NCBI GenBank assembly: GCA_037974665.1 | Contig: CM075778.1 | Location: 7,615,001 to 7,679,000 of the forward strand | Reading direction: 5' to 3' | DNA: 64,000 nt | Origin: Ehretia macrophylla | Taxonomy: Eukaryota > Streptophyta > Magnoliopsida > Boraginales > Ehretiaceae | Shown here: positions 53,184-64,000 of the stretch, piece after piece | Numbering within the stretch: the first letter of the stretch is position 1 | Layout of the letters: every line of letters begins with the position of its first letter | Position numbers and translations under genes: made by a program | Notes under the pieces: model-generated | What the model was told of the DNA's origin: nothing | Database searches by the model: none | What the model saw: only the letters and a program-made list of their open reading frames with translations

Positions 53184-54399
53184 ATAGTACAACCCAAAAC
53201 TAGACCCCAAATTACAACGGGAATCGTTTACAACAACAAAGTTAATAGTCTTCATCTCAAATAACAAACATCCTTAAGCAAACATCCACATTCATGAAAG
53301 GCACGTAATATACATAGTCACTCCAAAGGGTCATCAACAAGCACATTATCTTCAGGCACTTGTTCCACTTTTGCTTCACCTATAATGACATAAAGAGGGT
53401 GAGTCCTTATGAACTCAGCGAGGGGGGAACAAATAACGGGGCTTTTGAAATTCTTTTCCGATTAACTTGTGAAAACTCATTTGAAACATGTCATGCAATA
53501 CAAATAATATCATATATATACCATAAGGATAATATAACAATAAATACAGTTACCATATCATTTCATTAACATATGATAATCAGTAGAGATTTCTATAACA
53601 TTCGATTCACGTATTAATCATAATAGTGACATATAGATAAAAAGTATTTCTTCCCTGAGGTCCTCTAGGAACTAAGCGAGAGTACTTAAATACATAGTAA
53701 AAAAAGATACATTTTGATACATACAAGACTCTAGAGGTGGTTCATACGGGCTCAAGATGTAGCTCACACCACTTCTAGGTGTAGCACTTTGCCCAGCGTA
53801 GCACTTAGTTCCTGCCGTTCAAGGGATACATTATGCTTTTGCTTTCGCTTTAACATCATATATAGTGGCCGGCCTTGAATATCATACTCCTTATCACTCC
53901 CGCATGGGTGTAATCCGGATTGTACACCAAACCTATGACCCAACTCTCCAAGGGTAACAAAGTTCCAAGCGAGAGAGGGAATGCGGACCATAGTAGTCAC
54001 GGGAGCACCGGTAAGCCCGATGTCGCTCGGCGTTCGTGAATGGCTACCATGCCGAAAGAAAGGTTGCAACCTTGTATGCAATGCATATTTATGCCAATTA
54101 ACATTTCACATTGGGAGGTCAACAATGTAGGTTTCCTCCGTGCATGTACATGATCACGTATTAACATATTAGCATATAAGGCACCGTTAGAACATATAAT
54201 CAATTCATATACCAATTTTAAAGCATTTATACATTTACGGACAGCCACGTAACCATATACAATATAAGCCATAGAATACATTTTAATAATATAACGAATA
54301 CATAAGGAGCATACAAACGTGTTATAACATCATATACAAGATCGGGTGCACGAAAACGTATGACTTCATAATCAATATAATTTATGCATGAGGCTATAA

Positions 54400-55230
54400 T
54401 ACCTTTTCTGGGCAGTCCACAACTTCAATTAAAACCTCAATTATAAGTTACGTAAAGCATGATTTAACACTTAGAAGACCTAGTTTGCAATTAGGGTTTT
54501 AGGTTCATGCTCGGGTATAAGATTCATCAACTATTAGCTACAAGGAACACTTAGATCATCATCATACATATCTAACAATTATTGGACAGCCTTGAAACAT
54601 TGCAAATATCATCATTAAAACCACATGCAAGCCATGAAATCCACCGATACGAACACAAAATCATCAAAAGACATCATATACGTGTTTACCACTATGATTC
54701 AACCACATTCAACCCTAAAATCAACATGAAACATTCTCCTAAGCATATAAACATTTCCGGGCAGCCTACTATGTAACTTATATAAATCAATTAAAGCCAT
54801 GCAATTCATAGTGATCACCTCAAACAAGCATTTCAACCGACTAAGGGCTTCAAATACATAACCACATGCAATAATAATCATCAATCTTCCAAGATATCAT
54901 CAAGAATCAAACAATAACATGCTAAACATTTCGTGGCCAGCCTATTACATATCATAATAGCATCAAAATGCATCATGAAACCAAGGAATTAAACCCCTAA
55001 CAAGCATAGAATTAACTATAACCTTCATATACATGGCCATACCCAAGATTAACCAACATTCATCCTTAAAATAAACTAAGAACATAAGAATAGTCATCTA
55101 AACCAATCTGTCCAGCCTTAAACAGTCCATGCAATCCAAGTTCTAAGCACTACAAAAACATGCAATGGCCCGATATGCTTCAAATCACAATTTCTAACAA
55201 CCACGACCATAGATCTTCACATGTAAGACC
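54400..55230 (-). repeat. Five degenerate units of about 175 bp inside the gypsy solo LTR
   Basis: A GGCAGCC-like core (TTTCTGGGCAGTCC, ATTGGACAGCC, TTTCCGGGCAGCC, TTTCGTGGCCAGCC, TCTGTCCAGCC) recurs near 54407, 54580, 54757, 54933 and 55110, a spacing of 172-178 bp. CATGCAA and ATCATCAA-type words repeat at matching places. Units are much diverged. Confidence 0.6.
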
Positions 55231-58200
55231 ATATACACATATATATATGCTTATTAACTTTAGAAACATTTTAAAATCAGTTTGAAACCCTCACATTGCA
55301 ACCCTATAGCACATATTTCAGTTATGACCTTCACTAATTGCCCTAACTTTCGTCAGTTAGTTACCAAAGTAAATGATCTCCAAATTCAATGATTCATATA
55401 TCAAATCGAAGCCTTACGAATTCTTTAACTCTGACCCTGAACGTCATTCAATTTTGAGTTAAGATCTAAAAGTTATAACCATTCTCGTGAGACCGTGCAA
55501 CCAGTCCAGTTTTAATAACTATCCAATACACCTTACGATTTTTGCCCTATTAGGTGGTCTTTACGTCCGAATAATTGTTCAAAACTGAAAAATCTAGCTT
55601 CCTACCACGTTTCGTCAATTTTTGAGATCGTTTACTATTTTAAAAGTGCTCGAAACAGTGAGGTCAGTGAGCTGTCCAAGATTTTTCAGTCATGTTTAAA
55701 CTCATCTTCTTTGCTTCCAAGCATGCAAGACTATATCAGATATATACATATGCTTATAAGCTTTAAAAACATTTAAGAAATAGTTTTAACCCTCACCTTA
55801 GCAAATCCTAGCTAGAAATGCAAGAATTGCTTGTGAAATGGCCTTGAAAGTGCCAAATTTATTCCCTTCCAAGCTTGGCCGAATAGAACTCATGTTTTTC
55901 CTTAAATCCTAGCTTAGTTAGTAGGTGTAGGAGGTGTACATGTGTTCAAAACCAAAAGAAGAAGAAGATGTAGCTTAAGACCTACCTTGGCCGAAAATGG
56001 AGAGCTTATGAGAGTGCTTGAGTGTTCTTAGCAACTTTCCTTGGCTTTGGCAAGATGTTGAGAGCCTTAGGGAGTGTTATTGAGTCTTGAAATTTTCTTC
56101 AAGATGGCTTCCTTGATAGGTCCAAAAATGGAGAGAAAATGAGAGAGAATGGAGAGAAAATGAGAGTTTTGGGTGTGTTAGGTTTTGAGAGGGTGATTTA
56201 GAGTGTTGTTTTGTTATTTTGATGTAGTTTGACTTGTTTTTGTGTTGGTGTGTTGTTAGGTCCGAAAATTAGAGGTTGAGTGTATGTGTTTTGAGTCATG
56301 TGTGTGTGTTTTATTCTAGATATCTTGTGTCTTGAGATTGTAGTATTTTAGGTGTCTAGTGTTTAGTGTAGTGTAGACAAAGTGTCTAAGAATGTTTAGG
56401 GTTTAAAAAAAGTGTATAGAAGATGTTGGCTTAGGTGTGTGTGTAGCATTGATGTTAGAATAGAATATAGGGCATGTTTAGAGGTTTGTGAGATTTTGTC
56501 TTGTAGTGGATTTGAATTAGGATTAGAATAATGTTAGTGGAAGATGTAGGATAGTTTTAATAATATTTTAGTGTTAGTGGAGTTTGTAGGATTGGTTTAA
56601 GAGTATTTAAATAGTTAGTGGATTGTGTAGGAATATTCTATTGCCTAGTACTTTGTGCAGGAATCTACCTAGATTAGTGTGTATGCATGTTTTCTTAGGT
56701 TAAGGCACGTATTACGAGGCATGCACAAAAATCAATACGGGGCATGAATCCCTAGGTAATGCACATAGTCCAATGCTAATATACGTATTATTAGGTTAGG
56801 GCACGTATTACAAGGTAATGCACATACTTCAAGACAAATGTACACAATTCGAGGTAATGCACGTAAATCAAAGTAAAACAAACTATTCGGGGTTGGGCCT
56901 CACAAACCCATTCTCTGTGAAGCTTTAAGTAGTTTAAGGGATAGATACCTATATGGTACACTACTTGCAAGTATCCAAGCGTTGTGAGATTGAAAATGAC
57001 ATAGGGTTTGCTTCACAATGCTCCCCCTCAATCCCACATACGAGAATTTTACATTTGTCATATGAGTTGAGTTCCCACTATATTGCTTCTCTTTCTTTGA
57101 CCGATCAAGTCTTTGTCGACATTCATCCATACTTTGTGGTTTAGGATCCTTATCACTTTATTCCAAGCGTGTGGTCTCTCCAGGGACCAACTATTCTTCA
57201 ATCTCTTCAGGGATTGTGCATTTACCAACGTCGGTTGGTTTTGCTAGTTCTGTCATGCTCCTTAAAGATATAGAATCTGCAAGATTCATAATTCCTAGAT
57301 TTGTCTCCATGTGTTCTCTCTTTTTCGAAAGGTATAATATCTTTTGCACCGACAGATACAACACGTTTCTAGCGTGTTTTAGATGCATATGCTATGGCGC
57401 TCACTATATGTCCTTCTGGGACAACAATTTGTGTCGACACATTCATAGCAAATATTTATGATTTCACAATATTCTTTGCATCTGGTAAATCATTTGCAAT
57501 ACTGTGCAAATAAATAATTCTTTGAACTTCAAGTTCACATTGCTAAATCCTTAGATTCAAATGAGATAATAATATTGTCCTCCAAAATATATTATATTGA
57601 GATATCAAAGATGTATCACAGGGAACTTCAGGTCCCTCTCAAATATCTCACGCTAACTTCAAATAGCAATTTTATGTCCCTTTAATGAAGGGAAGAAGTC
57701 CTCATTAAATAGAAAGTACCAAAACGTGCTTTAACATAATCATCAACTAGGGGTTCAAGATATGAATACTGCCCCTAGGTAGTCAAGTTGATTATGTCAA
57801 ACCATGAGAACAATTGGATTATAATATCTTTGCTTTTGCACAAGAGGTAATTCAATTGCTCGTATGATTGTATGATACAACCCATAAGAAAAAACAAGAA
57901 TTTTGAAATAGATGCTTTTGTCATGGATTCAAAAGAAAATGCAAAGATATTCTTTATCACCTTCATTTGTGGTCTCAATAAGATATTCATTTCGACAAAT
58001 ATATTTAATCTTAGAAAAAATCTTCTGGACTTGCTAAAATATAATGAATCCACGATTCGAAATTATGGGCCACAAGGTTATGTTATATTCGCTTTGCTGG
58101 AGCAAGTTAGATTGGTAAAATCAAATACCTAGTACATGTGCCTTGGGCCAAATGTACGACTGGTCCACACTTGATGTGCATTCAGACCACAAATGTTCAT

Positions 58201-58319
58201 AGTGGTTTTGACTTCTCATGTTTTTTCTCATTATTCCACTACTGGTGGTAAGGATTATCAATCTTAGCATTGTTTGCGGACATATTATCTCAACCACGGT
58301 ATGACTATGACCAATCTAA

Positions 58320-58680
58320 TATGCAGATATTGCATTTACTTCAAGAAATAAAATATCATTTACTTTGGAGAACACAACTCTATGCACTCCGGGGAATATA
58401 GTTTCATTCGCTGCAGAGAATGTAATCTTATTTTCTTCAGGAAAATAAATATTATCCACTTCAGGGGATTTCAAATCTATTCGCTTAAGGGAATTTAATA
58501 CCACTCACTTTGGAGAATTTTCAATTATATTCCTTTAGGGAATTTCTATTTCATTCACTTTAGAGAATGTAATTCTACCCACTTTAGGGAATGCAATTTT
58601 CAATTCACTTCGGAAAATCTAATTTCAATTTATATCGGGGAATTTTAATTCCATTCACTTCAGGGAATGGTATTAAGCCA
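58320..58680 (-). repeat. Degenerate minisatellite of about 30 bp in the gag part of the outer copia element
   Basis: About eleven units end in words like CACTTCAGGGAATGG, CACTTTGGAGAATTT and CACTTTAGAGAATGT. Most spacings are near 30-33 bp. On the minus strand many spell a short phrase like EVNxIxF, so the array may once have been a peptide repeat. Confidence 0.7.
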
Positions 58681-58936
58681 ACTGAAAATTTGACTTTCTA
58701 TAAATTCTAGTGGGGTTTTCACTATAACAATGTGAATTTCAATCCTTCAAGGATAAGATAATAAAGGAAAAATATTTTTCTATAAATGATATACATAGGG
58801 TATAATATTCATACCTCCATTTGAAATAGCTTCAAAACTGCAGCAAGGTTTTCCTTTCATATTCAAAGAGTAAGATTTGATTCCCACCATAACTTTCTAC
58901 CAAGTAACTCAATGGTAGAGACTCGTACTGATAACG

Positions 58937-59241
58937 TGTTATAAAATAACTGCAAAAGACAACAAATAGTATCAAGAGAAAACTGAAACTCTTATTCATT
59001 TCTGAATGATTTACATTTCAATAGAACTTCTCTATTTATAGATTTTCAGAAGCTCCTGATTGCGGAAACGCTGATGCAGTATAAGCAGTTGCAAATCAAA
59101 AGCTGGCTGTTGGCTGCAAGCTGCTGCACAAGCTGCTGCAAATCAGAAGTTGCTGATGCAGACTGGTTGCAGGCTGCTGCAAATCAGAAGCACACTGCTG
59201 ATGGATACTAGTGAATATCCACATATCAATATTTCATTACA
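58937..59241 (-). repeat. 5' LTR of the outer copia element (305 bp)
   Basis: It is the partner of 40923-41239. On the minus strand it is followed by a TATCAG-containing stretch (inverse of CTCGTACTGATAACG) in the position of a primer-binding site. The matching tRNA was not assigned. Confidence 0.86.
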
Positions 59242-59374
59242 TATTATTATTTTTGGTCGTATTATCACTATTATTGTCAACAAAAGACAATGTCTAAGTC
59301 CAAGTATAATTTACCCAAAAAAAAGAGTCCAAACATAATTATGAATGACAACGGTTCGTTATTTGTAAACATGG

Positions 59375-59483
59375 GTTATAAGTTAAATATTCATGGTTGT
59401 TCAAAGGGCAATCCTGGAGTTGATGGGGCGGGCGGTCTCTTCCGCGATGCAGAGGAAAGATGGATGTCGGGTTTTGAACGGCA
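59375..59483 (+). mobile_element. LINE-type RNase H fragment
   Basis: The frame reads YKLNIHGCSKGNPGVDGAGG, LFRDAEERWMSGFE. This is the first strand pair of the RNase H domain found at the 3' end of many plant L1-type LINE open frames (DGSSKGNPGxAGAGG, RDxxGxWxxGF). The usual first catalytic Asp (NxDG) is His here. No other LINE part is seen, and the match stops where a Mutator-like end begins, so it is a short scrap. Confidence 0.6.
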
Positions 59484-59599
59484 GAGGGGGTCCTATGCAC
59501 TTTTACCAAAACACGGGGACTACTTATACTAGTTTTTAAAACACAGGGGGCACCGATGCACTTATACCTAATCACAGAGAGGTCTGGTGCACTTCACCC
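59484..59599. mobile_element. Single end of a Mutator-like MITE
   Basis: The inverse of the right edge reads GGGTGAAGTGCACCAGACCT and continues with AAGTGCATCGGTGCCCCCTG. This is the TIR wording of the elements at 11943 and 13267. The matching other end was not found nearby, so this is a one-ended remnant. Confidence 0.65.
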
Positions 59600-59713
59600 T
59601 TTTATTTATGTATTAGTTAATTATCAATTTTAGTGTTCCGAAAAATATAAATAAGCAACTATGTATCAAAAGATTATAATTTCTGTGTCAATATTTGATG
59701 TTTGTGTTTCTGT

Positions 59714-60402
59714 TATACAATAGAATCTCTTTAAATTAATACTTGATAAAATAATAATATCTTTCAAATAATAAAATTGTCCACTCCCGATTTGGGATCA
59801 GTGTAAAAAATTAATAATCTCGATAAAATTATAAGATAATATATTTAAAATATTTCCTTCGTATTTTATAGACCTAAATATTTTATAAATTAATAATTAG
59901 CCAAAAATCACATAATAAATTGACTATGAGGTTTTATCAAAATATGAATAAATATCTTGTCTTTTGTTGAATTTCAAATCTAGTTGAATCTCTTCTTTAA
60001 TTGTGTGTATTGCACCTAAAATCCCAAGGTTGCTTTCTCATAATACAACAAGAAGTTTTGGAGTGTCATTGATGCTTCCTTTCGTGACACCTATTTTAAA
60101 GGTTGTGTATCATTATAAACTTCAACTTCAACTTTATCTTAAGAATGTCATATCATGTTGTCAATGACCTCATATATGCTCAAAATCTTTGTGTTTGTGT
60201 CATTTTCACTGAGAAAATTCAAGATGTGGTTGACATCTATTGTTTTAACTGTGTTATAAGTTGTAACTCATTGATTACAATCCTCAATCTATTAATGTCG
60301 TGTCTATCTTTATAAATCAATAATTATCAATAAATTGATATCTCATTAAATTTATAAAATTTAATGATCTCAATATTATTAATTTAAAGAGGTTATATTA
60401 TA
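59714..60402. mobile_element. pogo-like Tc1/mariner element (Emigrant/Lemi style), decayed
   Basis: The left end has TAGAATCTCTTTAAATTAAT. The inverse of the right end has ATAACCTCTTTAAATTAATA. TA bases flank both. An inner TCCCGATTTGGGATCAG word is usual near such ends. The middle (about 59990-60310) may be a decayed transposase, but no motif could be read with confidence. Confidence 0.5.
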
Positions 60403-61426
60403 TATGCAAAACCTCAAACAAAGAGTCGTTTGTTGTACAAATAATGCAGATCAATTTTAGTAAGTAATGAAATTCTTCATATATGTCAAAGTATATGGTA
60501 AGCTGTATTATTCTCTTTAAAAGTTATCTATTAAAAGATTTAGTATTAATTATTAAATAAAAAATATATGTTTGCATGCCCATTATAAGAAAGAAACATT
60601 ATTCTAGGCTCCACGCTAGTTGTTTTCATTAGTGCCCCTAGACAAATGTTTTCAGTTTGGATTTGGATTCTCCAATTACCTTTTTAAGAAATGGTACATT
60701 ACTTTTACTTAAAATTAATAGTTAGATTTGTGCTACATTACGATTCACTTATCCTTAACGTTAAAATGACATAATTTTTTTATATATTCGTAAAAAGTTT
60801 ATTTTTGTCAGAAAAATGATATTTTACATGTACTATTTATAATATATCTCCATCTATTTATAAAAATATGTACAATATATTCAAAAAATGTAAAAATATA
60901 AAACCATGTATAATATATATTTATAAATTATAATATATCTCCATATATTTATATCTTTTTATATATACTTAATTACAAAACTACTATATCTAAACCAATA
61001 GGTTTTTGAACGGATCTCATGTTTTTTTCTTTTTTATTTTATTTTATTTCAGGGAGGTCTAAGGCTGTATAATGTAACCAACGAGACTCAATTTTATAAC
61101 TTCTTACATATATAACAAGTTACATACTATTGGATCAAAGCCCAACTCTCGCAAATGATTGTGGTGGGCAGTCGAATGATACAATTGTAATTATACGTGT
61201 GGGCCCCACATATTTAAGGTCTGCCCTCATTTGTCACGGTTGGATCATTCAATTTTTGAACACAAGTCCAACTCTCTCTTATAGTAGATCCACTAAGTCG
61301 AAGATCTTTCTTTCTTCGGTGTATTATATAATTAAATATATATGTATATTTTTCAATTAGTGTATTTGTGAAAATGTATAAAATTATGCCATTTTAATGT
61401 TAAATTTAATTGACTATTGAGCTGAG
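60403..61426. other. AT-rich intergenic DNA, nothing recognised
   Basis: Repeated TATATTTATAA-type words lie at about 60830-60970. No gene or bounded element is supported. Confidence 0.4.
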
Positions 61427-61551
61427 ATCAGGGGCGAAGCCAGAAATCAAATGTCGGGGTCGGGGGGGCGCTGCATTTTTTTTTTTCAGTATTTTTTGGG
61501 TTAATAGAAAAAATATTCAATTTTTACGATTTTAGTTTTTTTTTTACACAT

Positions 61552-61593
<42 letters not shown>

Positions 61594-61640
61594 ATATACA
61601 CATATATACGCATATATATAAATATATACACACATACGGA
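61427..61640. repeat. Possible MITE end plus a (TA)n/(CA)n microsatellite
   Basis: AGGGGCGAAGCCAGAAATC at about 61430-61448 is a word that often marks one end of common plant hAT-type MITEs; the other end was not found. A TA/CA microsatellite runs at about 61548-61635. Confidence 0.4.
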
Positions 61641-63690
61641 TCATACCTAGAGGGCCACACAGATAAGACAAAGACTTGAGAGAAGATGATAATTGTTAAA
61701 GTTAAGACTTCAGAATATTTTATTATTATTTATTTAAAGAGAGGTAGAAATTAATATTATATTAACAAAAAAAAGAGTTCAAAATATTTTTCACACTAAA
61801 CAAGAAACATACCACTATACATATACCTAATGATCTCTAGTCTTTGAAATACCCGAGTACTATTGTCAAATTGACCGGATAATTTCCTTTTTCCTATGAT
61901 GCAAGGGACCAGGCAAATTTCATGGGGAATAGTATTTGAAGATCGTTCGTAGACGTGGACAACCAAACAATTTCCTAGGCAAGAAGTTGTACATTTTTGA
62001 CTTGAAAATGCACACACGTAATATGTGATTAACAAACTTAAGACAGTTGACTTTGAAAATCAGGGAATGAATGGGGTGTGCTAACAACACTTTTTGTTCA
62101 ACTTTGACCATGCCATTCTTAATACTAATGCAGATGGGGATAGGTCCAAAGTTTCCCATAGTTACCTAATGACTCACATTCAATTACTGCTTCTCAATAC
62201 ATTAAACTTAATCAATTTTTTTAAAATATTTAAATATGTGTTAATAATAGTACATAGCCTAAGTAATTATAAATTGAACACACATATCTTTTACTATAAA
62301 CTAAACACATGTTTTCTTATAAATTGGATATATATATATTTTTTTTAAAGAATCAATGTGAAACAAAATATTACAATCTCTTCGATATTATCTAATGGGT
62401 GTCATCTTGTAACACATAAATGATACTAGTGCAATTAGTTTCTTGCTCTCAATTAACCAATTTCTTCCCTTCCTGATTCTACTATTGAACATGTCCTCTC
62501 TATCGAACGTACTCCTAAAAACCCTCTCTCTTTGAGCTAAAAAGTGGAGCGAGTGATGGTCGTAAAAGCTAAAAAGAGGAGTGAGTGACAGTCGTAAAAG
62601 CTAATCGTTGAGGAAGTTGAATGTTTTAATTCCCTCTCGTTTTAGATGTCAGTGAAAAAGAAATTTATATTTTTACAGAAAAATAATAGTGTACCTGATT
62701 CTTCCTACTCTCGCTCATGCCCCCCTAGTCCGTATGGGAAGTCCCTTAACTCACTTAAGGGTTAGCTAGGAATTCTTGCTTATAAGGTTAAAAGAGTTTT
62801 AAGTCAATATTTCGTGATGCCAAACTCCTATCTTAAATACGCGACGCCAACATCGCACCAGAGAACACAACACAGCATGTTGCACTCCAATTTGCAACAT
62901 GTACCCTAGGCTGAGGCATTCGCCCATATAGGTGTTTGATGGTTAGAGAATGATGGTCGAATGTCTCAATTGAATCTGATTGCCTTGAAATTGCTGCAAG
63001 GCTTTAATTCTCTAACTAAATTAAGCTAGACCATCGATCACCTTGCAAAAGACGCTAAATCCCTACTCTCTCAGTCTAAGAATGTTAGTGTAACTCACAT
63101 TTGCAGAAATGTAAATAAGATAAGACTACGTAAATAAGATAAGATAATTGATTGGTAAGTGAAGAATGTTAAATTAAGTACTCTCCCCTCCAATGCAGCT
63201 CTGTATTCGACCAAAAAAACAAAAAAAAGAAATCTTTCATTCACCATTTTACATCTAAAATTAGGAGGATTCTGCACACGGTACCTTTTCCAAATTCATC
63301 TTTGGACATATTGATAACAATGCACCATATATGCTTAACACAAACACACTCAGAAAAGAGAGATTTCATGACATTGTTTCGTTTCAGAAATGTACAAAAC
63401 AAAGTTGGATTTCAGTTACAAAGGATATGAAACCTCATTTCAAACAATCCTCACTCCCCCAACTCCATAAATTATTGAACAGTCCCTACTCATTTTAGCC
63501 GAAGAAATGATAACCTTCTCGAACACCCAACGAGCAAACTACCTCGGCCTAATAACCGCAAGCTAGTCTAGCACCCCTACTCTCTTTGAAGAGTCTTGGG
63601 AGCATAGTTCACATTTTACCAGCATAACTTGGTGAAAGTAAAAACTGTACATAGAACATGGTAATAATATCCAAGTAGCTCCTTAGACTG
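61641..63690. other. Intergenic DNA with one 32-bp tandem pair
   Basis: AGCTAAAAAG recurs at 62535 and 62567 in a pair of 32-bp units (GTGGAGCGAGTGATGG versus GAGGAGTGAGTGACAG). No gene is recognised. The right part may be the 3' region of the gene suspected at the window edge. Confidence 0.4.
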
Positions 63691-63704
63691 CTGCTGCTTA
63701 TCTT

Positions 63705-64000
63705 CCTTCTGCAAGACGACCTGCCTGGGGAAAAACACAGAGAAATGAAAGCCAGCAATTAACATATTACTTACCAGAACTGCTGGCTTTCTCTCCTTGC
63801 AATCTAGACTGCATCACCTGGGAATGAATTCAACTTCTCATGTTTTATGCAGTTGATGCAAGACCAAACCTGCTGCAAAAATAGCCACAGCAAACAACCA
63901 ACAGCAGCATAAAGACAAAAAATAGTTTGATCATATTTAACAAAGATATATTACAAATAGCAAAAGACATGCCTCATCACAGTCTTCTTAACAGGTTCTG
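63705..64000 (-). CDS. Possible 3'-terminal exons of an unidentified gene, partial
   Basis: Read on the minus strand, splice signals are good: an exon at about 63776-63818 lies between acceptor ATTCCCAG and donor CTG|GTAAGT and reads VMQSRLQGEKASSS. Below it, acceptor TTTTTCCCCAG near 63725 opens a further exon. At the very edge EPVKKTVMRH is readable. The family is unknown and the reading frame through the last exon is uncertain. It could also be untranslated sequence of a gene whose coding part lies beyond the window. Confidence 0.3.

Larger units (their letters stand above)
42989..56904 (-). mobile_element. Gypsy-type solo LTR (about 4.2 kb), split by the Sirevirus insertion (fossil)
   Basis: Read on the minus strand it starts TGTGAGGCCCAACCCC (right end) and ends GGTTGGGGTGTGACA (left end), the same end style as the Tekay LTR at 3919-6287. 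Flanks AACCA (42984-42988) and AACCC (56905-56909) match at 4 of 5 positions. Removing the inner element leaves about 4208 bp with no gag or pol, so it looks like a solo LTR. Its leader-like part near 56.0-56.2 kb and its GC-richer patch near 53.8-54.1 kb have counterparts in the first LTR. Confidence 0.72.
40923..59241 (-). mobile_element. Outer Ty1/copia element, split by two nested insertions (fossil)
   Basis: LTR-like ends lie at 40923-41239 and 58937-59241, starting TGTTATAAAATAACTGC and ending ATTTCATAACA or ATTTCATTACA. A perfect 5-bp duplication TATTA flanks the whole block (40918-40922 and 59242-59246). On the minus strand a purine tract (CCAAGAGGGAG) precedes the 3' LTR at the left. 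Surviving parts are an RNase H-like end with TDLFTRALPT and SDPHKERSQ (about 41.7-42.2 kb) and a gag-like zinc-knuckle relic (about 58.14-58.20 kb). The interior is heavily broken. The two LTRs differ by roughly a tenth of positions by eye, mostly transitions, so it is older than the elements inside it. Confidence 0.88.

Noticed and set aside
61796-62159. Two overlapping minus-strand open frames
   Set aside because: No recognisable domain and no splice or promoter support; probably chance.

Overview
The window is nuclear DNA from a eudicot plant. Two complete intron-bearing host genes have close dicot homologues (an Aux/IAA repressor and a type-B hexokinase). The rest is AT-rich and full of typical plant repeats: Tekay-type and Sirevirus-type LTR elements, a TRIM, and Mutator-, Harbinger- and pogo-like DNA elements. 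I cannot name the species.

Layout. 1-6287: 3' part of a Tekay/Del-type Ty3/gypsy chromovirus with a 2.4-kb 3' LTR; its 5' part lies outside the window. 6.3-27.3 kb: a repeat-dense intergenic tract. It holds an unprocessed pseudogene of the exosome subunit RRP42 (10.8-11.75 kb), an exon-like piece of another gene (15.1-15.4 kb), three long-TIR Mutator-like MITEs with G- or C-rich cores, a TRIM, a duplicated 0.4-kb segment, and many AT-rich foldback elements. 27.5-32.5 kb: an IAA26/IAA18-like Aux/IAA gene (+ strand, 5 exons, 347 aa). 35.1-40.7 kb: a hexokinase gene (- strand, 9 exons, 497 aa), convergent with the Aux/IAA gene. 40.9-59.2 kb: three retroelement insertions nested inside one another. 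59.2-64 kb: a LINE RNase H scrap, one end of a Mutator-like element, a pogo-like element, AT-rich DNA, and possible last exons of an unidentified minus-strand gene at the right edge.

The nested block is the clearest story. A Ty1/copia element (short LTRs, target-site duplication TATTA) landed 249 bp upstream of the hexokinase start codon. A 4.2-kb gypsy-type LTR then inserted into it, and a 9.7-kb Sirevirus-like copia element with an env-like region (target-site duplication ATAGT) inserted into that LTR. All three lie on the minus strand, like the hexokinase gene. The hexokinase promoter therefore keeps only about 250 bp of its old upstream sequence, including a G-box and a TATA-like element; the rest is now 18.3 kb away.

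The two host genes act in separate pathways (auxin response, and glucose phosphorylation and sensing). Nothing here suggests they work together. I did not find a convincing new biological system. The best leads are the split hexokinase promoter, the G-rich Mutator-like MITE family, the ordered repeats inside the retroelements, and the duplicated splice-donor region in the hexokinase gene.
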